This document shows, piece after piece, positions 57,441 through 64,000 of a DNA stretch of 64,000 bases. The position numbers and the translations under genes are program-made. Source of the DNA: Stratiformator vulcanicus. Lineage in GTDB: Bacteria; Planctomycetota; Planctomycetia; Planctomycetales; Planctomycetaceae. Below the pieces are notes generated by a model. The model worked only from the letters and a program-made list of their open reading frames with translations. It did no database searches and had not been told where the DNA came from. Each line of letters opens with the position of its first letter. Within the stretch, counting starts at the first letter, position 1. Location: positions 2,271,712-2,335,711 of the forward strand of contig NZ_CP036268.1 in assembly GCF_007744515.1 (NCBI RefSeq), given 5' to 3'.

Positions 57441-57986
57441 TTAACCGCCGGCCGTCTTGCCGGCCTTACGCCGCACGTTCTCGCCGAGGTATCGAATTCC
57501 TTTTCCCTTGTATGGCTCCGGTGGCCTGACGGCACGGATATTGGCGGCAAATTGACCGCACTTATGCTTGTCCGGGCTGGTAATCGTGATGTGAGTTGGG
57601 TCGCTCAACTGGCAATCGACGCCGGCAGGGACATCGAGGGTGACGGTGTTCGCGAAGCCGACCTGCAAACGCAGCTTCTGGCCGTTCAATTGCGCGTTGT
57701 AGCCGACGCCTTGGATTTCCAGTTTCTTCTCGAACGGCGTTTGCACGCCGGCGACCATGTTGTTGATCAAGGCCCGCGTCAGGCCGTGAAGAGCACGATT
57801 GGCCCGCTGGTCGTTGGGGCGCGACACGACGACCGACTTTGAGTCGTCATCGTATTTGACGGAGATCGATGCCGGCGGATCGAACGTAAGTTCTCCCTTC
57901 GGTCCTTTGACCTTGACCGTACCTTTCTCAATCGTCACCGCGACGGCGTCGGGCACCGAGACGGGTTTTTTGCCGATCCGAGACAT
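57441..57986 (-). CDS. rplF: large-subunit ribosomal protein uL6
   Basis: A protein of 181 residues near the factor-binding site of the 50S subunit. It starts MSRIGKKPVSVPDAVAVTIE. The second domain has KKLEIQGVGYNAQLNGQKL, and the C-terminal PEPYKGKGIRYLGENVRRKA is the family hallmark. The length is normal. Confidence 0.96.
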   Translation of the reverse strand: MSRIGKKPVSVPDAVAVTIEKGTVKVKGPKGELTFDPPASISVKYDDDSKSVVVSRPNDQRANRALHGLTRALINNMVAGVQTPFEKKLEIQGVGYNAQLNGQKLRLQVGFANTVTLDVPAGVDCQLSDPTHITITSPDKHKCGQFAANIRAVRPPEPYKGKGIRYLGENVRRKAGKTAGG

Positions 57987-58072
57987 GGGTTGAAACTCCG
58001 CTGACTCTCTTCGCGGCGGGTGATGGCCGCCGGTGATTTCAATTGATCTTCAAGTGGCCGACAGGGCCGGTC

Positions 58073-58468
58073 TTAATAAACGGTGCAAAGAAGTTCGCCG
58101 CCGACGTTTTCCCGTCGGGCCTCACGTCCGCTCAAAATGCCTTTGCTGGTCGACAGGATCGCAATTCCGAGACCGTTAAGGACCCGCGGCGTATCACGGA
58201 CCTGCACGTACTGACGTCGCCCGGGCTTGCTCTCACGTTCGATCGCCTGGATCACCCGCTCACCGTTCGCACCGTATTTCAGTCGGATGCGGAGCACGTT
58301 GCGCGGTTGGTCTTCAACCACTTCGTAGTCCCAGACATACCCTTCGCGTTTGAGAACCTCGGCAATACCGACTTTCACCTTCGACGTCGGAATATCGACG
58401 TAAGGCTTTTCAATTGAGACGGCATTGCGGATTCGCGTCAGCATATCCGCGATCGGGTCGGTCATCAT
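58073..58468 (-). CDS. rpsH: small-subunit ribosomal protein uS8
   Basis: A protein of 131 residues that binds the central domain of 16S rRNA. It starts with two consecutive ATG codons (MMTDPIADMLTRIRN), and GGAGG lies ten bases before the first. The C-terminal motif STSKGILSGREARRENVGGE is diagnostic. The 126 bases between it and uL5 are too short to encode uS14, which normally sits there. Confidence 0.96.
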   Translation of the reverse strand: MMTDPIADMLTRIRNAVSIEKPYVDIPTSKVKVGIAEVLKREGYVWDYEVVEDQPRNVLRIRLKYGANGERVIQAIERESKPGRRQYVQVRDTPRVLNGLGIAILSTSKGILSGREARRENVGGELLCTVY

Positions 58469-58594
58469 CTGCGCTGGTCCTCCGGTTTCCCGGACGGCGT
58501 AAGCCGCTGTGTTCGGAACTGGCTGTTTAGTCGGGTGAAGCGGTTGAAACGCGTCACATTAAGGCGAGTCGCCCAGGTGGCGAACCGCACGTCG

Positions 58595-59155
58595 TCATTT
58601 CTTCGTCTTTTCGTCGTCGGTTCGCAGCGGCAAGCCGAGCGACCGCAGCAGTGCGCGGCCCTCTTCATTGTTCTGAGCCGAAGTCACGATTGTGATGTTC
58701 ATTCCTTGAACGTGCGGAATCTTGTCCGGATCGATTTCCGGAAAGACCAATTGCTCGGTCAAGCCGAAGCTGTAATTGCCGCTGCCGTCGAATGCCTTCG
58801 AGTTTAACCCCCGGAAGTCCCGCACCCGCGGTAATGCGAGCGTGATCAGTCGGTCGAGGAACTCGTACATCCGCTTGCGACGCAATGTGACGCGGCAACC
58901 GACTTCGGTGCCCTCACGAAGCTTAAAAGCCGCGATCGACTTTCGAGCCCGCGTGCGCTGCGCTTTCTGGCCGGTGATGACCGTCAGCGACTCGACGCAC
59001 TGATCAAGGATCTTCGAATCACGGGCGCCTTCACCGACGCCCATGCTGACGATGATCTTTTCCACACGCGGGACCGCGTGCAGGTTGGCTTTGCCCAACT
59101 CTTCTTTGAGTTGAGGGACCACCTTTTCTCTGTATTGTTCCAGAAGTCTGGCCAT
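58595..59155 (-). CDS. rplE: large-subunit ribosomal protein uL5
   Basis: A protein of 186 residues that binds 5S rRNA and contacts P-site tRNA. Conserved stretches are [40 protein letters not shown] and [20 protein letters not shown]. The length is normal. Confidence 0.96.
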   Translation of the reverse strand: MARLLEQYREKVVPQLKEELGKANLHAVPRVEKIIVSMGVGEGARDSKILDQCVESLTVITGQKAQRTRARKSIAAFKLREGTEVGCRVTLRRKRMYEFLDRLITLALPRVRDFRGLNSKAFDGSGNYSFGLTEQLVFPEIDPDKIPHVQGMNITIVTSAQNNEEGRALLRSLGLPLRTDDEKTKK

Positions 59156-59201
59156 AACCGTTTACTCAGAGTCGAACCGGTTCGATCGGCGACAGGGGAC
59201 G

Positions 59202-59564
59202 TTACGAAGTTTTGGCATACCGCGATTTAGGCGGGCTGACCGTCCCGGCCGAAGCCAGGCATTCTTTGTGGCGGCAATATCGTTCTTTGGCGCCGTCGTC
59301 CGTGTATCGATAGCCGAGCCGGGTCGGCTTTGAACACGTCGGGCAGTAATACATCACGTTCGAGGCGTCGATCGGCAGCTCGATCTGCAACCGTCCGCCC
59401 TGAGGGCTCTTGGGATGGCCGCGCTTCACATGCTTGTAAGCGCGATTAATTCCCTCGACGACGATTCGCCGACCGTCTTCTTCGACCGAGACGACATCGT
59501 GCGGATCGCTGGTTTGATGAGCGCCGCCGACAACGACGACCGGATCGCCTTTACGAATCTTCAT
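59202..59564 (-). CDS. rplX: large-subunit ribosomal protein uL24 with cysteine ribbon
   Basis: A protein of 120 residues that helps start 50S assembly. The KOW motif is at the start ([18 protein letters not shown]). The C-terminal half carries two Cys pairs ([14 protein letters not shown] and [11 protein letters not shown]), suggesting a zinc ribbon not present in the E. coli protein. It starts one base after the uL14 stop. Confidence 0.94.
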   Translation of the reverse strand: MKIRKGDPVVVVGGAHQTSDPHDVVSVEEDGRRIVVEGINRAYKHVKRGHPKSPQGGRLQIELPIDASNVMYYCPTCSKPTRLGYRYTDDGAKERYCRHKECLASAGTVSPPKSRYAKTS

Positions 59565-59565
59565 G

Positions 59566-59934
59566 TCACACGACCTCGCTGGCGAGGCTGATAATTTTCA
59601 TAAACTTGCGGGCACGGAGTTCACGGGCGACCGCACCGAAAATGCGGGTTCCGCGCGGTTCACCTTCATTGCTGACAAGCACGCAGGCGTTCCGATCGAA
59701 CCGCACGTAACTCCCATCTTCGCGACGGGCTTCCTTTTTCGTTCGCACGATGACCGCGCGGGTCACCGTACCTTTTTTCACCACCGACGCGGGAAGTGCC
59801 TTTTGCACGCTCACGACGATAATGTCGCCGAGACCGGCGGAACGCTTCTTCGTTCCGCCGAGCACCTTGATGCACTTGACGACTTTCGCGCCGGAATTGT
59901 CCGCCACGTCGAGTTCAGATTCCATCTGGATCAT
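59566..59934 (-). CDS. rplN: large-subunit ribosomal protein uL14
   Basis: A protein of 122 residues at the subunit interface. It starts [20 protein letters not shown], and the middle has [20 protein letters not shown]. The ending, [20 protein letters not shown], is family-typical. One base separates it from uL24, so the two are tightly coupled. Confidence 0.96.
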   Translation of the reverse strand: MIQMESELDVADNSGAKVVKCIKVLGGTKKRSAGLGDIIVVSVQKALPASVVKKGTVTRAVIVRTKKEARREDGSYVRFDRNACVLVSNEGEPRGTRIFGAVARELRARKFMKIISLASEVV

Positions 59935-59989
59935 GGGACGACCCTTTCACCTTCCGCTGTCTTGACCTACGCGATTTGCGATGCCGACG

Positions 59990-60367
59990 TTATTCGCTCT
60001 CGTCGGCCTGTGGTGCCTCGGCAGCGGGTTGTTCTTCCGTTACTTCGTCGCCGGACACTTCCGGCGTCGTTTTGTTTTCTTTGGTTTCTTCGATCACTGC
60101 GGTGGAGACGTCGACCCGTTCGGTCCGCTCTCCCTCACGCACGACTTTCACCAACTCCCATCGCTTCAATTTCGACAGCGGGCGGGATTCGATGATTTCG
60201 ACGAGATCGCCCATTTGCGAATCGTTGTTTTCATCGTGGACGTGACAGACGGTGCGACCTTTGACGATCTTTCCGTATTTCGGGTGACGAAAGCGACGTT
60301 CGACCTCGACCCGGCGGGTCTTCAGGTTCTTATCGCTTTTGACAATGCCTCGGAGTGTTCGCCTCAT
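59990..60367 (-). CDS. rpsQ: small-subunit ribosomal protein uS17 with acidic extension
   Basis: A protein of 125 residues; about 84 is usual. The core runs from MRRTLRGIVKSDKNLKT through VCHVHDENNDSQMGDLVEII to RPLSKLKRWELVKVVREG. The last 45 residues are an acidic Glu/Thr/Pro-rich tail outside the conserved fold. Confidence 0.94.
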   Translation of the reverse strand: MRRTLRGIVKSDKNLKTRRVEVERRFRHPKYGKIVKGRTVCHVHDENNDSQMGDLVEIIESRPLSKLKRWELVKVVREGERTERVDVSTAVIEETKENKTTPEVSGDEVTEEQPAAEAPQADESE

Positions 60368-60435
60368 CGCCGCAGATCCCGTCGATTTTTTATCGTTATT
60401 CGCTGTGTTAATTCGCTGAGAAAAACCTGCGTGAC

Positions 60436-60657
60436 CTAAGCTTCGGTCGCCGACAGCTCACGTTCGCGTTGAATTGTCAGAATCCGAGCAATTTCCCGCC
60501 TGAGCTTCTTCAGGTTCGACGGCGCGTCGATCTTCTCGGTCGCCGCCTGAAACCGAAGCCGAAACAGCTCCTGACGAGTCTGTGTCAGTTCCGTTTCCAA
60601 CTGGTCGTCGCTCATTTCGCGGAGCTGACTCGATTTAGTTTGCTTCGCGTCTGCCAT
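60436..60657 (-). CDS. rpmC: large-subunit ribosomal protein uL29
   Basis: A two-helix protein of 73 residues at the 50S exit tunnel. Typical stretches are QLREMSDDQLETELTQTRQE, LFRLRFQAATEK and LKKLRREIARILTIQRERE. The order uL16-uL29-uS17 is standard. Confidence 0.94.
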   Translation of the reverse strand: MADAKQTKSSQLREMSDDQLETELTQTRQELFRLRFQAATEKIDAPSNLKKLRREIARILTIQRERELSATEA

Positions 60658-60722
60658 CGCTGAGTCATTTTCCGAAGGAACGAAATCCGATGCCCGAAAC
60701 CCGGACGATCGGGTCGCGTAAA

Positions 60723-61142
60723 TTAAATCACCGGTCGTCGTTCGACGAGCCGGACCTTAATTGGGAGCTTGTAAGAGACGCGGGCGAAACAATCTCGCGC
60801 CGCTTCCTTACTGACACCCAACACTTCAAACATCACGGTGCCCGGTTTGACGACCGCCACCCAATGGTCTGGATCGCCTTTACCCTTACCCATTCGAGTT
60901 TCGAGCGGGCGGGCGGTGACCGGCTTGTGCGGGAAGATGCGGATATACAACTTCCCTTCGCCGCGAATGTACTGATTGATCGCGATCCGTCCCGCTTCGA
61001 TCGTTCGAGCGGTTACGTATCCGGGTTCGAGAGCCTGCAGGCCGAAGTCGCCGTAGGCGACCGTGTTCCCGCGGTTCGCGTTACCTTTTATACGACCTCT
61101 TTGATGCTTGCGGTGCTTTACCCGCCTGGGCATCAGAGCCAT
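60723..61142 (-). CDS. rplP: large-subunit ribosomal protein uL16
   Basis: A protein of 139 residues that organises the aminoacyl-tRNA site. Conserved stretches are [20 protein letters not shown] and [20 protein letters not shown]. The start (61142, or the Met at 61133) lies inside the uS3 gene, giving an out-of-frame overlap of about 53-62 bases. The uS3 C-terminal tail is variable, which allows this. Confidence 0.95.
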   Translation of the reverse strand: MALMPRRVKHRKHQRGRIKGNANRGNTVAYGDFGLQALEPGYVTARTIEAGRIAINQYIRGEGKLYIRIFPHKPVTARPLETRMGKGKGDPDHWVAVVKPGTVMFEVLGVSKEAARDCFARVSYKLPIKVRLVERRPVI

Positions 61143-61782
61143 CGGTATTCTCCTCGTCTGCGTAGTCGCCCAAATCGATCCACACCTTCACCCCGATGAC
61201 GCCCTGCGCGGTTTTTGCTTCCGCCAGGGCGTAATCGACGTGACGACGCAGAGTCGACAGGGGGACCGACCCCCGGGACGCCTTTTCGTTTCGGGACATT
61301 TCGGCACCGCCGAGACGCCCGGACAATTCCACTTTCACGCCGTGAACGCCCGATTCCATCACTTGGTCGAGCGACCGCTTGAGCGCGCGGCGGAAGCTGC
61401 CTCGCTTCTGCAATTGCTGGGCGATGTCTTCGGCCACCAAAACCGCACTCTTGCTGGCGTTGGGCAGTTCAATGATTTTGACGTCCATCCGTCGACCGGT
61501 CAGGTCTTCGAGCTCGGCTTTGAGCCGATCAATGTTCTGACCTTTCTGGCCGATCAAAATTCCCGGACGAGCCGAGTGCAGAAAGACGACAACCGAATCG
61601 CGCGTCCGCTCGATCACGATTCGAGAGATCGCGGCGTTCTGGTTTTTTGACTTAATGTAATCCCGAAGCTTCTTGTCTTCGACAAGAAGATCGCCGAACT
61701 CCTTCTTGGAGGCGAACCACTTACTGCGATGAGGTTCGGTAATTCCAATGCGGAATCCGGTCGGGTTTGTCTTCTGACCCAT
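61081..61782 (-). CDS. rpsC: small-subunit ribosomal protein uS3
   Basis: A protein of 233 residues at the mRNA entry channel. It has [20 protein letters not shown], the KH-domain loop [20 protein letters not shown], and the C-terminal domain with [17 protein letters not shown]. The final 25 residues form a low-complexity tail that shares DNA with the start of rplP. Confidence 0.96.
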   Translation of the reverse strand: MGQKTNPTGFRIGITEPHRSKWFASKKEFGDLLVEDKKLRDYIKSKNQNAAISRIVIERTRDSVVVFLHSARPGILIGQKGQNIDRLKAELEDLTGRRMDVKIIELPNASKSAVLVAEDIAQQLQKRGSFRRALKRSLDQVMESGVHGVKVELSGRLGGAEMSRNEKASRGSVPLSTLRRHVDYALAEAKTAQGVIGVKVWIDLGDYADEENTDGSDAQAGKAPQASKRSYKR

Positions 61783-61865
61783 TGTTGACCTTAGTTGGTT
61801 GACCTTAGTCGTCAGAGTTCGTGTGTAGTCGTGAATAATTGCTTCGAATGGTTCGCCGCGGCGAA

Positions 61866-62207
61866 CTACACGTCCGGTGTTTCCAAAGCAACGTGAATGT
61901 GAGCCGATCGCTTTTTAATGAATCTCGCTGCACCTCTGGCGGCCGGACGCAGCCGCTTGTAGGCAGGCCCGCCGTCAACGCGTGCTTCGACCACTTCCAA
62001 AGCTTCCGGGTTTCGAATATCTCGGTCGTCCGCATTCGCGATCGCGCTTTTTAAGACTTCTCTTAAGAAACGTGCCCCGCGATTGTGGACATATTTTAAC
62101 GCATCCATCGCTTCCCCGGCTTCCATACCGCGGATCAAGTCCGCGAACGGCCGCACTTTGCGGGCGGAAATGCGTGCGTATTTGTGACAGGCTTTGACGT
62201 TCGCCAT
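61866..62207 (-). CDS. rplV: large-subunit ribosomal protein uL22
   Basis: A protein of 113 residues lining the exit tunnel. Conserved stretches are ARISARKVRPFADLIRGM, AIANADDRDIRNPEALEVVE and the C-terminal RLRPAARGAARFIKKRSAHI. The length and place between uS19 and uS3 are standard. Confidence 0.95.
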   Translation of the reverse strand: MANVKACHKYARISARKVRPFADLIRGMEAGEAMDALKYVHNRGARFLREVLKSAIANADDRDIRNPEALEVVEARVDGGPAYKRLRPAARGAARFIKKRSAHIHVALETPDV

Positions 62208-62270
62208 GGCTTAATATTCCGGCCGATTTATCCTGACAAAGAAGCGGTGCGCCTCAAGGATCGGATCGGT

Positions 62271-62540
62271 TTAACGTTTCCCTTTGGCCCCGTGTCCGCG
62301 GAACGTTCGCGACGGCGCAAATTCGCCGAGCTTATGTCCCACCATTTCTTCAGTGATATAGACGCTGACGTGCTGCCGCCCGTTGTGCACGAGAAACGTG
62401 TGCCCGACAAAGTCGGGTGAGATCGTGCTCGACCGCGCCCAAGTCTTGATCGGAATTTTCGTGCCGTCATCGTTCTGCTGTGCGACTTTGTCGTACAGCT
62501 TCGGATCGATGAACGGACCTTTTTTGAGTGAACGCCCCAT
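62271..62540 (-). CDS. rpsS: small-subunit ribosomal protein uS19
   Basis: A protein of 89 residues in the 30S head. It starts [19 protein letters not shown], and the rest ([36 protein letters not shown]) is highly conserved. Normal length and place after uL2. Confidence 0.96.
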   Translation of the reverse strand: MGRSLKKGPFIDPKLYDKVAQQNDDGTKIPIKTWARSSTISPDFVGHTFLVHNGRQHVSVYITEEMVGHKLGEFAPSRTFRGHGAKGKR

Positions 62541-62596
62541 CTGGCTCTCTCAATGACGGCAGCGAATTTCAACGCTGCCAAAATAACGTGGTGAAC

Positions 62597-63454
62597 TCAA
62601 ACTTTCAGTTGGCCGTAGCGCCGTGAACGCCGGCGACGCACGATCGCTTTCGACGAATTCTTTCTGCGTTTTCGCGTCTGCCCGCCCTTGGCCAACTTGC
62701 CGGTCGGGCTGCAGGGGTGACGACCGCCCGCATTGCGGCCTTCGCCACCACCCATCGGGTGAGCGACCGGATTCATGGCAGTTCCACGAACTTTCGGGCG
62801 ACGACCCATCCAACGGCGTCGACCGGCCTTTCCAAGGCTGATCGCGCTATGTTCGCTGAATCCAACAGCACCGATTGTGGCTCGGCAGTGACTCGGGAAT
62901 CGCCGAACTTCGCCGGACGGTAACGTGATCTGGGCCCATTTCCCGTCGCGGGCATTCAAGACCGCTTCGGTTCCGGCACTGCGGCATAACTGACCGCCCT
63001 TGCCGGGACGCAGCTCGACATTATGGATCGTAGTTCCGGGCGGGATGTGCGAGAGCGGAAGACAATTGCCGACCTCGGGATCCGATTCCGGGCCGTTCAT
63101 GACTTTCATGCCGGCAGTCAGCCCCGCCGGGGCGATGATGTATGACTTCTCGCCATCTTCATATTGGATCAGAGCGATCCGTGACGTCCGGTTCGGATCA
63201 TATTCGATGAACAGAACCTCAGCCGGCACGCCGTCTTTAATTCGACGAAAATCGATGATGCGATAAAGCTTCTTATGACCGCCACCACGATGCCGGACAG
63301 TAATCTTGCCCTGGTGGTTGCGACCGGAATGTTTCTTCAAGCGGACCGTCAGCGACTTCTCCGGCCGCTTCTTGCGGTCGGTGATTTCGGCGAAGTCTGC
63401 GACGGTCCCGGCTCGGCGGCCGGGGCTTGTCGGTTTGTAAGCTCGTATTCCCAT
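62597..63454 (-). CDS. rplB: large-subunit ribosomal protein uL2
   Basis: A protein of 285 residues needed for subunit association and peptidyl transfer. It starts [20 protein letters not shown]. The core has [20 protein letters not shown] and [20 protein letters not shown], followed by the functionally important [13 protein letters not shown] with its conserved His. Confidence 0.97.
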   Translation of the reverse strand: MGIRAYKPTSPGRRAGTVADFAEITDRKKRPEKSLTVRLKKHSGRNHQGKITVRHRGGGHKKLYRIIDFRRIKDGVPAEVLFIEYDPNRTSRIALIQYEDGEKSYIIAPAGLTAGMKVMNGPESDPEVGNCLPLSHIPPGTTIHNVELRPGKGGQLCRSAGTEAVLNARDGKWAQITLPSGEVRRFPSHCRATIGAVGFSEHSAISLGKAGRRRWMGRRPKVRGTAMNPVAHPMGGGEGRNAGGRHPCSPTGKLAKGGQTRKRRKNSSKAIVRRRRSRRYGQLKV

Positions 63455-63549
63455 GATTCTTAGCTTTCAGCGATCGGCTGTCAGCGATCAGATTCGTTTT
63501 CGTTGCCGTCGCCCACGACTCACATTAAGTCGAGGATCGAACAGCGTTC

Positions 63550-63897
63550 TTAAAAGAATGCGATGCGGTCTTCTTCGTGCAGTTCAACGATCGCTTTTTT
63601 CCACTTGCGGGTATGGCCGATCGCCATCTTATGGCGTCTCGGCTTGCCCTTCCGATTCTGCGTGCGGACTTTGACGACACGCACGCTCCAGATTTCTTCA
63701 ACGGCCCGCCGGATGTCGGGCTTTTCGGCCCGTGCATGGACTTCAAAAGTGTAGGCGTTAAACCGTTCCGAAAGGTGAGTGCCCTTTTCCGTGACGAGCG
63801 GACGGATGATAACCTGGTACGGATCCATGCCCGTACCTTCCGGACGCTTTGCCCTCACCTCGCCGGCTGTCGAAACCGTTGCCTGATTGTCTGCCAT
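63550..63897 (-). CDS. rplW: large-subunit ribosomal protein uL23
   Basis: A protein of 115 residues at the exit tunnel, where trigger factor and SRP dock. The core begins [19 protein letters not shown] and ends [20 protein letters not shown]. The ATG at 63897 has GAGG six bases upstream and adds about 23 residues to the core. The Met at 63828 is the alternative. Confidence 0.94.
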   Translation of the reverse strand: MADNQATVSTAGEVRAKRPEGTGMDPYQVIIRPLVTEKGTHLSERFNAYTFEVHARAEKPDIRRAVEEIWSVRVVKVRTQNRKGKPRRHKMAIGHTRKWKKAIVELHEEDRIAFF

Positions 63898-63942
63898 GTC
63901 GAACCTCGTCGATCCGTTCTTCCGCAAAAATGCGTTTGCCGA

Positions 63943-64000
63943 TTACGCCGCCGAACCTTCGGGCTGCGTTTGTGCTTCTTCGTCTCGCAACGGCTTCTTG
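63943..64000 (-). CDS. rplD: 3' end of large-subunit ribosomal protein uL4 (partial)
   Basis: The frame ending in TAA at 63943-63945 reads ...KKPLRDEEAQTQPEGSAA and runs off the right edge of the window. Identity is inferred from gene order (uL4 precedes uL23 in the S10 operon) and from strand; the visible 18 or so residues are a non-conserved tail and cannot prove it. Confidence 0.55.
   Translation of the reverse strand, partial: KKPLRDEEAQTQPEGSAA

Overview
The window looks like chromosomal DNA of a planctomycete (phylum Planctomycetota). The basis is a set of families typical of that phylum: a planctomycete cytochrome c/DUF1549/DUF1553 protein paired with a DUF1501 protein, two secreted sulfatases plus a formylglycine-generating enzyme, a Tat-exported Gfo/Idh/MocA oxidoreductase, a DUF11-repeat exported protein and a bacterial deoxyhypusine-synthase homologue. 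Short GC-rich palindromic repeats are scattered between and inside genes. No tRNA, rRNA, CRISPR array, IS transposase or phage structural gene was recognised.

Layout. 0.2-2.2 kb: a TolQ/ExbB-like and TolR/ExbD-like membrane pair plus a small exported protein. 2.3-6.5 kb: the DUF1553/DUF1501 pair. 6.7-9.8 kb: asparagine synthetase and a glycosyltransferase, translationally coupled. 9.8-13.3 kb: primary sigma factor (minus strand) diverging from citrate synthase, which is followed by a HEPN gene and a small BolA-like gene. 14-18.9 kb: sulfatase, small CxxC protein, DUF2062 membrane protein, formylglycine-generating enzyme and a YcxB-like protein. 19.5-22 kb: a candidate structured RNA, APS kinase and HisG. 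22.4-26.5 kb: DUF11 exported protein with a strong terminator, then SpeD and a deoxyhypusine-synthase-like enzyme. 26.6-31 kb: an isoleucyl-tRNA synthetase of about 1,408 residues whose editing region carries two insertions, one made from interspersed repeat DNA. 31-35.6 kb: a trypsin-like exported protease, an unknown membrane protein, TrmL and a DUF3592 protein. 35.7-41 kb: second sulfatase, acyltransferase, DUF455, PspA and an ECF sigma factor. 41-50 kb: LarA-like protein, Gfo/Idh oxidoreductase, dCTP deaminase, endonuclease III, Lon-substrate-binding-domain protein, a fused FAD/Fe-S dehydrogenase and a putative metallopeptidase.

50.2-64 kb, minus strand: the S10-spc-alpha ribosomal supercluster. 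In transcription order it reads uL4 (partial), uL23, uL2, uS19, uL22, uS3, uL16, uL29, uS17, uL14, uL24, uL5, uS8, uL6, uL18, uS5, uL15, SecY, Map, bL36, uS13, uS11, RpoA, bL17. The usual uS14, uL30, adenylate kinase, IF-1 and uS4 slots are empty.

How the genes fit together. The sulfatases carry the C-x-P-S/T-R motif that formylglycine-generating enzyme modifies, so degradation of sulfated glycans is a plausible theme. SpeD and the DHS homologue form a polyamine module. ECF sigma, PspA and DUF455 may be an envelope-stress group. The features I find most worth a second look are the two insertions in IleRS, the structured RNA candidate at 19.6 kb, the HEPN/BolA-like pair, the LarA-like protein that lacks the expected cofactor lysine, and the missing genes in the ribosomal cluster.
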